From assembly GCA_013399695.1 (NCBI GenBank), contig VXAU01002497.1, forward strand, positions 145,942 through 209,941: DNA of 64,000 nucleotides, written 5' to 3'. Positions 1 to 13,222 of this stretch are shown piece after piece (position 1 is the first letter of the stretch; the number at the start of each line of letters is the position of its first letter). The notes beneath the pieces are model-generated. The model did no database searches. It was not told the origin of the DNA and saw only the letters and a program-made list of their open reading frames with translations. This DNA is from Formicarius rufipectus. Taxonomy: Eukaryota > Chordata > Aves > Passeriformes > Formicariidae. Made by a program: the position numbers and the translations under genes.

Positions 1-428
1 CACAAGATTAAGAAGGACAACTGTAAAAGCAAAGCATTTTTTTTTTTTTGTTTATATTAGTTGTAAAGTGAAAAATGTTTCAAAACCAGGTTTATTACAC
101 TATACTGGTGCTGATACAGTTGTTTACGACCTTAGTGCATGATGTGTATACAGGGCAAGTCTGTTAGAGGACTTTGTATGCAAAGTAACTCTTCTCAAAT
201 ACAATAGAGTGCAACATTTGTTACATTTAAGAAAAATAATTTTCTGTAACAGAGATTAGGTAATAAAACCAGATTACTTGGTAACAGTTAACATACTATT
301 GATAATGTACTATTAACATAGTATTCATATTGACTTTTAAAGGAATACAAGGAAAAAAAATAAAAAGAAATGAATTAGCATGTTAAAATATTCATCAAAT
401 AACATTTAAAGTAATCGTAGAAGTAAAC
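1..428. other. AT-rich DNA, no gene seen
   Basis: AT-rich sequence with short A/T runs and dense stop codons in all frames. I recognise no repeat family or exon here before the CR1 fragment that follows. Confidence 0.6.
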
Positions 429-870
429 AATGGTTAGGAAGGAAATTTAAAGATCATCTAGTTCCAATCCCGTGCCATTGACAGGGACACCTTCCACTAG
501 ACCAGGTTGCTCAGAGCCCCACCCAACGCTTACAGAGTTGAGGCATCCAGAACTTCTCTGGGCAATCTGTTCCAGTGCCTCACCACCCTCACAGTCAACA
601 ATTTCTTCCTGACTTTTGATTTAAATCTACCCTGTCTCACTTTTAAGCCATTGTCCCTTGTCCTTTACTATGTGCCCTTGTCAAAAGTGTCTCTCTATAT
701 TTCTTGTAGGCCCCTTTCAGGTACTGGAAGGCTGCAGTGAGGTCTCCCTAAAGCCTTCTCTTCTGCAGGCTGAAAAGTCACAACTCTCTGTTCATAGGTG
801 CTCCAGTCCTCTGACATCCTCATGGCTCTCCTCTGACTTGCTCCAACAGGTCCATGTCCTTCTTGTGTAA
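429..870 (-). mobile_element. CR1 LINE 3' end, antisense
   Basis: Read on the minus strand this is the 3' part of an avian CR1 non-LTR retroposon. The plus strand shows the usual antisense CR1 landmarks in order: the tail region (aaagatcatctagttccaat), then ccaccctcacagt, cccttgtc and tgtaggcccctttcag, the pair ggctgcagtgaggtctccc and gccttctcttctgcaggctg, and finally ctccaacaggtccatgtcc. CR1 copies are commonly 5'-truncated, and this one keeps only roughly the last 440 bases, covering the end of ORF2 and the 3' UTR. It carries many substitutions and small indels, so it is old and cannot be active. Open frames across it are antisense artefacts. Confidence 0.93.
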
Positions 871-3800
871 TGATATGTTACTTCTCAATGAATGTGAACA
901 TCTTGCTTGCAAAATTCTACTAAAGTGTTTTCAAAAAATGGGTATAAAAACATATAGCAAATCATTACTATTACCATATTCTTCCATTTACTTAAGGCAG
1001 AGAATAGTATATTCTCTTTTGTCACTGGTGATAAATTCATCACCTTTTGGATTAACTTATGTCCTCTGTGAAAATCAGTTTGAATCAATTTCCACTCTTG
1101 AGTACTAGTTAAGCCATATTTCAAGTCATAATTGTTACCTGCTGCTTCTCGTGTGAATTGTCTTTTGTTATGTATAAAAGCTATTTCTAATTGTAGATTC
1201 CCATGTGATTTCTTTTTCAATTGCAAAGCTACACAGATCATTCAGATAAATTAGGAAAGCCTACAGAGCTCACAAATTGCGGCTATTTGTAGGAGCAGTG
1301 CTGCTTCACTCAGCAGACTTTCCAGTGGCTCTCGATGTGTTATTTGCTGTACTTTCTTTAGAAAAAGCAGCTCCTCAAGTCATGGGCTATTCCCAGACAA
1401 CTACACTGTAAAAGGCTGGAAGACTTAATTTACTCTGTCATCATTCATATTGGTAAGGATTTAACTGACCAAGCTTTCAGAGGAAAAGGTAGCAGTGAAT
1501 GGAAAAACCTGAGAGATTAAATGTTCTTCCTTCAGATATTTAACAAAGGAAACTTAACTCTGATGGTCATTAGAGTTATCTCAATGGTTAACATTTCTGT
1601 TTCTTCTGAATACTTAGATTTATGCAATACATATCACTGAGTTATTTATATTTCAAACTATTGCCAAAGTGGTAAAAAGAGCAATTAAATACTTTTCTTT
1701 TAGATGATCTGTGATGAGTTGACCTTGGCTGGCTATTAGACACTCGTTACAAACACTCTACTACCCCTGCTCAACAGAACAGGGTTAGAAAATAATGTGA
1801 TGAAAGCTGTTTACACCCAACATGTGAAAGGAGAGTGATTATTCTGCCCCTTTGCCATCACTTTTCTAGGCTAGATAATTTAAGACTCAGCTGAAAAACA
1901 AGAAGTTCAATTCATCTGATAAGTCACCTTTAGAACTGAATATAGAGAGAGTAATACCTAACTTGGACAGGCAGGTAAGCATTGTCTTTCTCCACCTTTT
2001 CTGCCAATAAAGTTTTCATCTTAAAAATGTGATTGTTTCTAATTTCAAAATTTCTTAACATTTCAAAAAACACTTCTAATTTTTTGTAATTGCTGTCATT
2101 TGCAATGTATACTGAAAGTAGGACAATGTGGTTAGATGGTGAGACATTTTTGCTTGTTTTCATTTGATAGCCTCAGAAGTTAAGAAATTATTGGAAAATA
2201 CCACAGTCAGCAGACATAGAGTACTGTCACTCAGAGAAAGTAGCAGTGACATGACTACTCTGATAGAGTAGATCTAAGAACAGCATTAGAAATATTTCAA
2301 AACAAAAACATACTCAATATTAAAACAAACAAACCAACCCTTGCTAATTAGTAATCACCCAGAAAAGAGGCACTCATTCAGCACCTGACAGATTTTGGAA
2401 GATGTTTACAATCAAACCAAGATCTAATTTACTTTCACTTCTACCAAAATGAACTCCAACCAACTAAATTTTGGGGAGGAAAAAAGAAAAATAATTTTAT
2501 CAATAATTGAAATGTATAGTTAATCTCTGTCTTCCAGGGAAAAGCTCAAACAAAATCAATTATAGGTACACAACTGAAGTACAGATGTGATTACTATTGG
2601 AGTCACAAATCATTATAAAATAACACAAAAGACAAGAATTTTGAATAAGTCAAGGCAAATACTTGATTTAAATAAAATTAAATGTAATATTCACTGCTAT
2701 TGAGTGCACACAGCTTGAAATTGTGTATTGATGTCTTTACAATAATAAATTCCCTTTCCAGTAGATAACCAAAATCTTGTTCATGTAAATCAAACAGTGG
2801 GGGGGAAAAAACAAAAAAAGTTGCACTGTACAGAAATGCCATAATCTGAAGCAATGGAGACTATAATAATACAGCAAAGTTCATCTGTCTCTATTGACTG
2901 CCTGCAGTGTCTGCAAAATATGACCTTCATTACAGAGAGATTTAACTACAGGAGAGATTGTAAAGACAGACTTTTTTTTTTTTTTTCCCCTCTGTTATGG
3001 ACTTTGTATATCAAGAAAATATTCTAAGCTCAGACAGCATTCCAGAAATCAAGCACAACACATGAATTATCCTTAAAACAGATCTGAATATCTGTTGCCA
3101 AATAATACATGGAGTCGTGAAGACTGGAATGATTGCAAAGGGTCTTGTTATTTCAAGTATTTCTTTCACATGGTCATGAAAAATCTTCCTTACTACTCTC
3201 AGTGTACAAAAGAACAGATATTATTACTTAAAAACTAAAAGGTAAAAATCACTTTCTCCTAAATTTAGGGTCTGCTACAGTTTCTGTTTAACCACAGGTA
3301 TTCTTATCCATTTGAAAAATGTGAAATTGTGTCTTGGTTTGATTTTAGGGCTCAGACAGTTTTAACAATTTTGTAACTTTTATACAATTTCTGGCCCATT
3401 GCAACCAACTGTCTTCTGAATGTGGCAAATCACACATTGAAATTAAGTGTGTGGAGTTGACTTTTTCTGGTTTTATTGCCTCTCAATCACTGTGTGAACA
3501 ACATCATTTTCAGTCTTTGTTTCTTTATGATTGCATACCAGTCTCAATACTCAGAAAAAGTCAATTGATATTATTGGGAATGTGTCTACAGATAAAAGAA
3601 GAGTATCCTTAATCTTTGTTTTAAAGTAGAAGTAACAGGATTTTTTTTTTATTTTTTTTTTTTTTGCTATGCACTTGCAGCCTCTATATATTAAGTACAA
3701 ATGAATGCATGTCTATAAATTTTAGACCACAACAAAAGTGATTTTTTTAAAAAATCTGCTGGACATCCCAGTATCAAATTCAAAGATACACATCTGACTG

Positions 3801-4214
3801 AAATAATAATCATATCTAGCCATGGACTAAAAGGAGAAATCACAGAAGAAAGGAAAACTAGAAAGTAAGGGAGGAAAGCACCCCTTAAAGGAGAGATGTA
3901 CCCAAAGCACTTTTTTTTTATTTTCTTGATTTTTCTCACTATAATTCTTTATAGAGATAACGTCTTGATATTAAAAAGAAACCCGAACAACAAAACAGCC
4001 CTCTTGACAAAATTACAATCTGTGCAATTCTATGATTGCATTATTCACATTTCACCTAGATCTAGTAAATGTGGAATTTTTCCACTACATCCAACTGATT
4101 CTCATCTACCATCTCTCCACACTATATTGGTATTGTTGGCAATAGAATCTGAATTATGATTAAATTCTTTAATTTCAAAAATTAAGAAAATGTTAAACTC
4201 ATGTTGTGTTTGAG
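871..4214. other. AT-rich non-coding DNA
   Basis: About 3.3 kb without a recognisable gene or transposon. It contains T runs at about 2971-2986 and 3641-3665. The open frames are short (up to about 118 codons), show no family signature and have no convincing splice context. Confidence 0.6.
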
Positions 4215-4460
4215 TTTCAAGGATGGTGGTTGGTTTATATTGGGTAACATCAGACTGGTGACCTGTCACTGGTGGGGTTCCACAGGGCTCCATGTTGGGC
4301 CCTGTGCTCTTCAATAGCTTCATAAATGACTTGGACACAAGACATAGGACTGGAAGGGATACTGAGCAAGTTTGCAGATGACACAAAACTGGGAGGAGCT
4401 GTTGAGTCCCTCAAAGGCAGGGAGGCCCCACAGAGTGACCTCAACAAATTAAGAGGAGCA
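4215..4460 (+). mobile_element. CR1 LINE reverse transcriptase fragment
   Basis: Sense-strand piece of CR1 ORF2. Translation gives GGVPQGSMLGPVLFNSFIND and, after a short deletion, KFADDTKLGGA, which includes the FADD form of the catalytic YxDD-type reverse transcriptase motif (about 4369-4401). In an intact CR1 these two blocks are separated by only a few dozen codons, as here. The frame does not continue into a longer ORF, so this is a dead remnant. It probably belongs to the same original element as the CR1 3' end at 4813-5020, the two being separated by about 350 bases that include an antisense fragment. Confidence 0.88.
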
Positions 4461-4596
4461 AATAAATAAAAAGAAGTTGTCACTATTTTCTTTACTGAAA
4501 GGAGTTTTCTAACTTTAAACACAGTAAAAAACATAAAAGGTCTACTACATTTTTATTGTTGTATTGCTACCTCAGACCTTACCCGTTAGTGCCAAA

Positions 4597-4680
4597 TTAT
4601 AGAATCAGAATCATTAAGGATGGAAAAGATCGCTAAGATCACCAAGTATAACCATTGAAAAACCCATTATCAGCCCAGCT
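4597..4680 (-). mobile_element. Short antisense CR1 tail fragment
   Basis: The plus strand reads agaatcattaaggatggaaa followed by agatcgctaagatcaccaag. This matches the reverse complement of the CR1 tail type seen in sense at the 3' end of the copy at 51350-52192, where the order is cttagagaactttcccaacc then ttaatgattttatgattctg. It lies between two sense CR1 pieces, so it is probably a later antisense insertion. How far it extends rightwards is unclear. Confidence 0.55.
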
Positions 4681-4812
4681 ACATGGATAATCTGCATCCC
4701 TAGACACAAATTAACTTCTATCTTCTCCACAGCTGCATTTTCTGAAGAGTCAGGAATTAATTTTTTTCTTTTAGATTTTCCAAGATCTGCTTTATCTTCA
4801 TCGTGGCTGAGT

Positions 4813-5022
4813 AAGGGGAAATTTAGGTTAATTATCAGTAAAAGGTTTTTCATCCAGAGGGTGGCTAAACAGACTTCCCAGGGAAGTGGTCACAGCACCA
4901 AGCCTGACAGAGTTCAAGAAGCATTTGGATGATACTTTCAGTCATATGGTGTGACTTTTGGGGAAGAGTTGGACTTAGTAGTCCTTCTGGGTCCCTTTGA
5001 ATTCTGTGATTCCATGATCTTT
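4813..5022 (+). mobile_element. CR1 LINE 3' end, sense
   Basis: Last roughly 210 bases of a CR1. Diagnostic stretches are cagggaagtggtcacagcac, caagcctgacagagttcaag, gtgtgacttttggggaagag and gagttggacttagtagtcct, ending in gattccatgat, a decayed form of the short CR1 terminal repeat. The gagttggactt and gggtccctt signature is also the type of tail expected on the tRNA-derived SINE near 51.1 kb, so this CR1 subfamily is a plausible mobilising partner for that SINE (inference). Confidence 0.9.
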
Positions 5023-8000
5023 TTGACTAAAGTTCTAGGTAACTGCATATACTTAGGATCATATTGCTTTATGTAGAGTATATTTTCATTACATTATTCC
5101 TAAGTAAATGTATACTTCATCTGTAATGGTTTTCATCAGTGGAGCATTATGGGTCAGATCTACTTCACAGACTGTGTGGAAATGCTAGATTCTTTACTAT
5201 TGTAACACACAAAGTCTGGTTATAAGAGCCTGAAATACATGCTTAAGTTCAACAAACTAATATTGCTTAGGTACTCCTTAGGTACACTAGAGGGACTAAA
5301 TAATCCAATAGGGCTGCTGTCTGCATAAATAGAGTTTGAATTCAAAAGCAGTTTTAGAAGATAATATGAAAATTTTTCATTGAAAGGGAAAGCTGTAATG
5401 ACTAAAGTGCTGTTCTTATCCAAATAAAACCAAAAGCAAACACCTTGAAAAAATATATTTCATGAATAATCACAGACTAATTTCCACAGGGGGGAAAAAA
5501 CTAGTCTACTGACTAATTACTAAAAGAAAGAAGAATCATCCTTCCTTAAGCAATGGAGACTTTGGTGATCCTCACATAGCCCAGGGTATGGTGCAAGTCC
5601 CAAGAGATACAGGCCTTTGAGACTTAACATGTGCTATTAGTCAGAGTCCAATAGGTCCAGAAATAGTGTAAGGAACTGCTTTTGGAAAGCAGGACCAGAA
5701 GTTCTATCTCTACGTGTGACTGTTCATCACTTGATACCACTTTAAACTTTTAGCAAGTTGATGAAATTGAAATCATGGTGTGTGCAAGATTTTTTTCACA
5801 TGATCTGGATATAGTGGAAGACAGCACATACAGCAATAGCAAAAATACTTAGTATTCATATGTCTTTTATTTAAAAGTAAAGTGCTAAAAAATGTGGCAT
5901 ATATAGCAGCATTTTCTCTTCATTTTTTATTGGCCCCTCACTATTCTTGATTGTCTACTAAGAGTTTTTGTAAAAGGAAAAAAGTCCCTAAAGCAATGCA
6001 CACAGTTTGTTCTCTAAGTAGGCAGTCGTAAGGAAAATAGGTAGACTAATATTAATATGATCTATGCTATGGAGTTTTATGTGTGATCTTGACAATTACT
6101 AAAAATTTAATTTGTCTAAAGAAAGCATATTACACTTCCATTGAACATTCAGCTATACAGAAGATATTTTATTAGAGCTATGTAATTTTTATAATTTTTC
6201 TACTACAATACTTGACTCATGTTTTGCATGTAAACTGACTACATCTGAACGACATTTATTGTCCTCTGTATTAATTTGAATTTTCAATGAATTACAAAAC
6301 ATGTTAATTTAAATTGTCTAATGTTACTGAACAGACAACATAACTTGTTTACCGTGTTGTCAGAAAAATAACTATTGCAGCATCTGTTTCACTGGAAGTA
6401 ATCATTGTTTTCAACAGAGACAAAATATGTAGGAAAAACTGATGAATGTAACATGTTTGTGATAAAACAGTGTAATTACGTAGTAAAACATTACAAGAAA
6501 ATTTACTTTTTTCTTCTGAATTAAATGTCCAAATGAAGTTATATTTTACTCTAGGCACTTCATTAATTTTGGTAATTATTTCCCTTATTGAATTCCTTCA
6601 ATATTCTTATTTGATTCTGAATGTTCAGTAGTGTTTGCTACTTAAACATCACAGCAGTAATAAATCTTAAAGGCCAACTATGAACTAGGAAAAATTGACT
6701 CCTGAGTGCATTATGCTTTTCATAGACCATGAAGCTCAACATTACCTTAGGTTAGTTATTCTCAGCTAAACATACCAACGCTCTGTGTTACTTTTACAAC
6801 TTCCAACAACAAGCCTAATCCAGATAATTATAAAAGCACCACACAAATGAAGAGCCTTTAGTTTCATCCTCTAGCACAGTGGACATTTGTAGGTCAAATG
6901 TGCCTTCTTCCCTCAAAAAATATTAATGAGGAAGGATCAAAAGGAGAAAAGCATATGAAAACTTAGAGGAATTTTTCATTCATTACAGTAGACAAAAAAG
7001 AAAAAAAGGACAGAGAAGAGCATGTTGTCATTTATATCTGAGATTATGCTCAACCACATGCTTCTTGATTGTTAAAGAAAGATTCACAAGCCCCATAGTG
7101 TTAAAAAAAAATGAATTATTGATACAAAATGCAAAATGTAAATAAAAGTAATAAGTTTTGCTTTGAGTAGGTGATATGAAGAAGACTATAAAACTCTGGG
7201 CTGCCTATATATAATTTTCCATAATAATTTTTGCGTTTCTCATATGAATTAAACATTACTGTTCTCTTATATTTCTCTTCTAGGCGCCAACTGATTATGA
7301 ATACTCACAGACTTTTGTCATATATAACCATGTGTAACCATGAATATACATTATTAAACCATGACTAGTGAATTATATCATTTAGCTACGAAGAGCTATG
7401 GTTAATGTGGAATTAACCATGAAAATAAATGTTGTATCAACATATCCACCTTGATTATTCTAGTATTACAAGATAGAAGCAGTATTGACGGTTTTAGCAG
7501 TAAAGTACTTACTGTTTCACACTTGAGAGATACTTCCTATTCCAGCAAAGAAGCTATTCTCTCCTTTTTCAAGTTTAAAGAGAGTATGGACTTTGCTCCC
7601 TGTCCTCCTCCTCTCTTCTTCCCATCACTTGTTTCATCTCCAGAAAGTCAAATATGTTCATCTTCCTTTCAGGTAAGAAAATGGGACTCTGATACTCTTT
7701 CCCCTCTCTTTTTTCCCCTTGCTCTGGTTTCAGCTCTGCTCTAACATTATAATTATCTAACTCCACCTCTTGATTCTTTAGATGCAGACCAGAACTATAC
7801 ATCATAGTTATGATATAAATCTGAAATAGATGCAAAATGATGTTGTCTTGCTCCCAAACATGCTCCTTCCTCTCCTGATGATTTCCAGCGTTTTGTTTCC
7901 TTCATTTCTGCTTGAGTTAGAAGATATATTCTAGATATATTTTCTCTGTTAGATACTTCAAGCTGTTCATAAAATCTAATATGAAGCAGATTTGGAGAAA

Positions 8001-11000
8001 ATATGTTATTTTCTACATGACAACAGACCTGATAAATTAAGTAAAAGAACATATTACATACTAGTCTGACATATATTTTATCTTTGTTTTTATAGTGTTA
8101 ACTTATAGCATTTGAAATTTAGGAAAGATACATGTTATTTACTGCAAATGTAATCAAAAGTAATTAACTAATATTTTTGTGTTACTGCTGGGATGAAGGT
8201 AAATGCTCTTCTGCTTTTTCCCATATAGAGTAAATATGGTAACATTAATCATTCATAGCAGGTGAGAATCCCATTAATTGCTTCCTTCCTGCCCTGAGTA
8301 AAAAAAAAGAAACTATTAATTTAATTACTTCATAAATGTTTATGGTTGGTTATCAGCTAAATATTCTGCAGTAGCATAGATGCTCCTGATATCAACAATT
8401 TTAAATATGTTTTATTTTTAAATCCACACATTTTTAAAGCTAATGTCAGCCTTCCCTGAACTGTTTTCCCACACATTTAACCTTGCAATATCCACTGTTT
8501 TAATCTTTAATCAAGTTCAAAGGAACAGTGTCTGACTGTAACCTTAAGTAACCTTAATTTTTAAATACAATCAGGGGCCTTCCAGATAAAAGTAAAAGAA
8601 CAGCAGCTTCTCATCTCAGTGGTTCCTACCTTTTTTGTTAAGGGTAGGATGTGCATGCACACGTGAGCACATTTTGGAAAGGAAACTTGCTTTCTGCTCA
8701 GCACAACAACATTTTGTGAGCACATTCAGTCTCATCAAGCATTTGATAACTCTATCCTCTCCTTGATTTGTAGACAAGGTTGAAGCCGTGTTTAAAAAAC
8801 TCAAAATAACCCCAAAAAGCTCCACCACACAACCCTCCAGTTATTGGAGCATTAGCTCTGCTGTGTTGAAAGCTAATTCTCCTTACTGCCTGAAATTTAA
8901 AGCTTTCACTGTGTGAATATTATTTTTCAGACATATTTTAAAGGACATTTTAGGAAATGGAGGCAAAACATGAATAGCCACCAGTTATTTCATTCTGCAG
9001 GTAGTCTACAATGATGCCACCATTTGCCTCTTCTATGTATCGTAATATTTGGTTTATATTTATTTATATTAATTATTGAATATACTAATTAGTGCTTATT
9101 TGAACATAAATATACTCATTTGCTACTTCCTATAGAATTTTTTTTTTCCAGACTTCACTGGATACCCAAACTCTACATTTGCCAGATATTAATTTTCCCC
9201 CTATATAAGCTCCTACCCAAAAATTACAAATTTGCAATGCAAACCTCAACTGCACAATAACAATTGAGAGGACCGATCTAAAAAAACCTAAGCATTAAAA
9301 CAAAAATGCTTTTAGTAGGATATGCTTGGCATGTTTCTTTCAGAAAACAAGTAAAACCTAGCTCTTAATAAACCATAGAAATTGATACTTTTTTTTTTTT
9401 TTTTGGTAAGACAATTTACACACTCATCTAATTAGCACTAAGGCACTAAAATATTATGGCACTGCATAAAACCCCAGAACTTGAAGTGAAAGTTCAGACA
9501 TTATTTTTCTCTGCCCTCTTCACACACTGTTGGTTTTTTACAGAAGCACCTTGAAAACAGTAATGAAATCACAGCCATTTTGCATTCAAAAGCATTATTA
9601 TTACTGTAGAAAATTCCTGAGATGATAAAATGAAGAAAGGGTTTATATATATATAGCTTTATATCATTCCAGCAAGAATATTAACCAATCAGGAATCAGT
9701 AATGAAACTGCATTTGTTAATAGCATAGCCAGTAATATGACCTTTTCTACCAATCAAATTCTTCCAATAAATTATCATCAATGAATAGTCAGCACATCAC
9801 TGTGCAATTCTTCCAGATCCTTGACCACTTTTATGGGCTCTGACTGTAGTTCGTCCTTCTGCCAGAATTGTACTTGTTATGTACCTTACTAAAGAGGAGG
9901 AGGCAGCACTCAGTAGCTAGAGAACACTTGTCTCTTGCTTAAAATCCTGCCATGTCTGTTGTCATGACTTCAGAAGAGGGTGTGCTTCATGCTGTCATGA
10001 TAAGCAGGTGGGTACACTTGGAAGAGGAGAGGACATACTTCAGAACCACATATGAGCTCATAGCCACACATGTCACAAATCTACTCTGATATCTGTTTTC
10101 ACAATGAGTCAGGGTACCCCTATGGGATTGTCAAAAAAATTCTAAGTTGGTTCTATTTGCAGTTTGTGCTTTTTTGAGTCTCTAAGTTTTGATTATTTAA
10201 AATGTGTGAGGTAAAGATAGCACTTATTTTGTAATTTTCTCATAGTAATTTTTTTATTTAAATATACTAAGTGTAAGGGTTAAATGCACACAGGTATCTC
10301 CAAAATACCATAAAGTGGAAGGATTTAGGATAATTTTTTTCCAAAAAGTTGAGAACACAACATTTCAGTGTAGATTGACTGAAAGACATGCCCTCCCTTC
10401 TCCCCAGAGCTTTCATAGTCCTCAGCTTCCCCACTGCAGGGCCTTCAACTGGGAGAACTTTTGTTCTCTCATACCCAGGAGTCAGCTCATCTGGAAAGCA
10501 GGAGAAGAAAACATATAAAACTATCTCTGGGAAAGACTATTCCTTCTAGATAGGAAAACTTTCTTAAGAGAAATAAACCTCATCTCCTTGTAATAGCTCT
10601 TCCAGAAGCTCTTCTACACTTACATTAAGGATATGAAGAAAACAGCATTTAAAACAACAAATAAATTAAGAATCTTATGAGTTTAAACAGTATTATTTCA
10701 ATGTGGAAAAATATGTCTGAAGTAGTCACTGGTGGCTCCTTGGAGACCAAAGAAATTGTACCTAAAGTGACTGTATACTTTATCTCTACTTTCACATTTA
10801 TTTAATTAATTTTTTAAGAAAGGTTTCTTTAACATTTTCAGAATAATTTTTGAGAGAACACTCCAGAATACTATTAAAATTTTTATGCATATTCCCCTCA
10901 CCTAAAAAAAGTACTTTTATAGATCTTTCATTACAGATAATTGTTTTACTCCATACAACTTAGAATTTCATATTTTTTAAAGTCCAACAGCCAATGTATT

Positions 11001-12794
11001 GGAAATTATACAGTGGACAATGATGAGGATCATAACAGTACTTATGATAATCTATAATCTGGCTGGAATCATTACTTGGACAAAAGGTGTCAAAGACATA
11101 GTTAAAAAGCTTCAGTAAATTATTTGTAACTCAAAAAATACTATTGCAACAGAGTTTTGGTTCTGCTCTAAGGCAATTGCAATATAGAAGACAATAACTG
11201 ACTCAGAAAAGATGTAATTGTTTTTCTTTTGTAGGTGACCACTTGGTGCTCTGGGCATTCAGGAGAGTACAAGAGAGAAAAAATAAAAGGTCTACTAATA
11301 ATTTCCAAAGACTAAAGGGCATACATCAAAGCCTAGTGTTGTCCATGAAGCCAAATATATCAGAATCCTGCAGGAACTATTCTTGTAAAAGTAGGATGCT
11401 TGGAGAAAAGTAGCCATAAAAAATTAAATAAAACAAAAACATGCTTACTCATCTGTAGGATTTCATGAAATACAGAGGGATTAGCAATGTTGCCAGAGGA
11501 AGAAATTTAGCTTGCCCATTTCAACCAAAGTTTGTTATTTGTTAGGCTAACAAAGATATGTTAGAAAAAGCAACAACAGCAAGACTCTGAATTTAAAACA
11601 AAACAATTTCTTACACTCAGCTTCCTGACACCAGTCATATTCAAATCATAAACCCTTTAATTTTCTCTAGTGGCTTGTCTGCAGCTGGGTTCCTCATAAA
11701 AGTGTTGCAAAAATACATGGCAGTTATAGTAAAAACCTTTGTAATCTGATTTGACACTGATTGTTCCAGTAATTAGTTTCATTCACACTCTGAAAAGCAA
11801 AACATATAGAATTTATATTCTGCAGAAGTCAAAACAAAATAACTTGTCTCTGCTACTAGAAAAAGAAATTATGAATATAATATAGCCTAATGAAAAGCTA
11901 CATTTCCTAATACCAGACCAAAGTTGCAATTCAATGGTAGTTTTTTAAACAAATAGGTTTTCTAACACTATTTAAAAAAAAAAACCTCCAAAACTCTAAT
12001 TAGCATGACACATGCTCCTCACTTCAGTATTAATCCTCCTCATGCTCTCCAACAACCATGAATTGCTCATTTCTTTATATGAAGATTGTGTATATTAAAA
12101 AGTTCTAAAAGAAAAATTTGACAAAGAACGTAATTCCCTCCACATATGCCATGCTGATTACTCATTTATGCTTATCAGAATATTTTATTATCCATAAATA
12201 CTGTTTAAAAATACTTTGATTAGTTGTATTTTGTTACTCTGCTGCCCATTGCACTGAAGCCTCAATATAAGGCATAAAACACTGAGAATAGTCAAAAATA
12301 CATATATCTTCTATTGTGTTATAAAGAAAATAGAACATTTATCAGTGTAATTACATGTTAACTGATTATTTAAAATTAACATCAGAAGCCCGACTGCAGT
12401 TTATAAATAATCTTCATTGGTAAATGTCCTGGGAGGAAAACTATGAAATATCTGATAGTCTTTTACATGGTCTTAACTTTTAGAAAATAAGGTATTTTAC
12501 TTTTTATGTATTTTATCAAGTGAATCAAAAGAGTTCTGAAGTAATATAAAAATTATTTATAGTTAATATGCTTATCCAGTAGTTCAAAAATAACTATTAT
12601 TTTGTGTGTTTAGTAGTTTACTTTGATTCTTCTAATTTACCTGACTTAGAACCATTTTTTTTTCAAGTGAATTGCTTAATATCTATATGCTCTGTCCAAA
12701 CAGTAGTAAATTGGCTGACTTGATCACTGGATCATATTAAAAAGAAGTCAACATTTTGAAAAACGATCTAATAATCACAAATTGCCCCAACTTA
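5023..12794. other. AT-rich non-coding DNA
   Basis: About 7.8 kb with no recognised gene, RNA gene or transposon. It contains small simple repeats, including a T run at about 9389-9404 and a short TA run at about 9642-9655. Open frames are short and featureless. Conserved regulatory elements could be present but cannot be recognised without comparison to other species. Confidence 0.6.
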
Positions 12795-12900
12795 AAAAAA
12801 AAAAAATCAAANNNNNNNNNNNNNNNNNNNNNNNNNNNNNNNNNNNNNNNNNNNNNNNNNNNNNNNNTATATATATATACGTGTGTGTGTGTATGTGAGT
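12795..12900. repeat. A-run, assembly gap, TA/TG dinucleotide repeat
   Basis: An A-rich run is followed by 56 Ns (12812-12867), then (TA)n passing into (GT)n. The gap lies inside the low-complexity tract, so it is a sequencing or assembly failure at a microsatellite; its true length is unknown. Confidence 0.9.
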
Positions 12901-12961
12901 GATAGCAAAGTATATAATGGCACTAGATACCTGATGCAGGAAGAATAAAGAAGATCAAACC

Positions 12962-13137
12962 AGACTTCTCAATGATGCCAAGAGGCAATGAGCAGAGATA
13001 ACAGCACTAGAGGTATCCAAAACCTGATGGGACAGACTCCTGAACAGCCTGCTGCAGGTGAATCTACTTTAAGGAAAGAAGGTGAATTAGGAGATTGTGA
13101 GAGGTCCTTTCTAACCTCTGCAATTCTGTGATTCTAC
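12962..13137 (+). mobile_element. CR1 LINE 3' end with internal deletion
   Basis: The piece begins with CR1-like cttctcaatgatgccaagag and caatgagcag, then jumps to the terminal block (cctgaacagcctgctgcagg, agaggtcctttctaacctct, attctgtgattct). In CR1 copies with this tail, well over 100 bases normally separate these blocks, so this copy has lost its middle. The terminal gattctgtgatt-like motif marks the true 3' end of the element. Confidence 0.8.
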
Positions 13138-13171
13138 TCCACTTAGGGTAGTTGGTTGAAACAACTTGGGA

Positions 13172-13222
13172 TTTTTTGTTTGTTTGGGGTTTTTTTTGTT
13201 TGTTTGTTTTGTTTTTTGTTTA
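13172..13222. repeat. TTTG-type simple repeat
   Basis: T-rich tract with repeated gttt units interrupted by a short G run. Low-complexity DNA with no sign of function. Confidence 0.85.
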
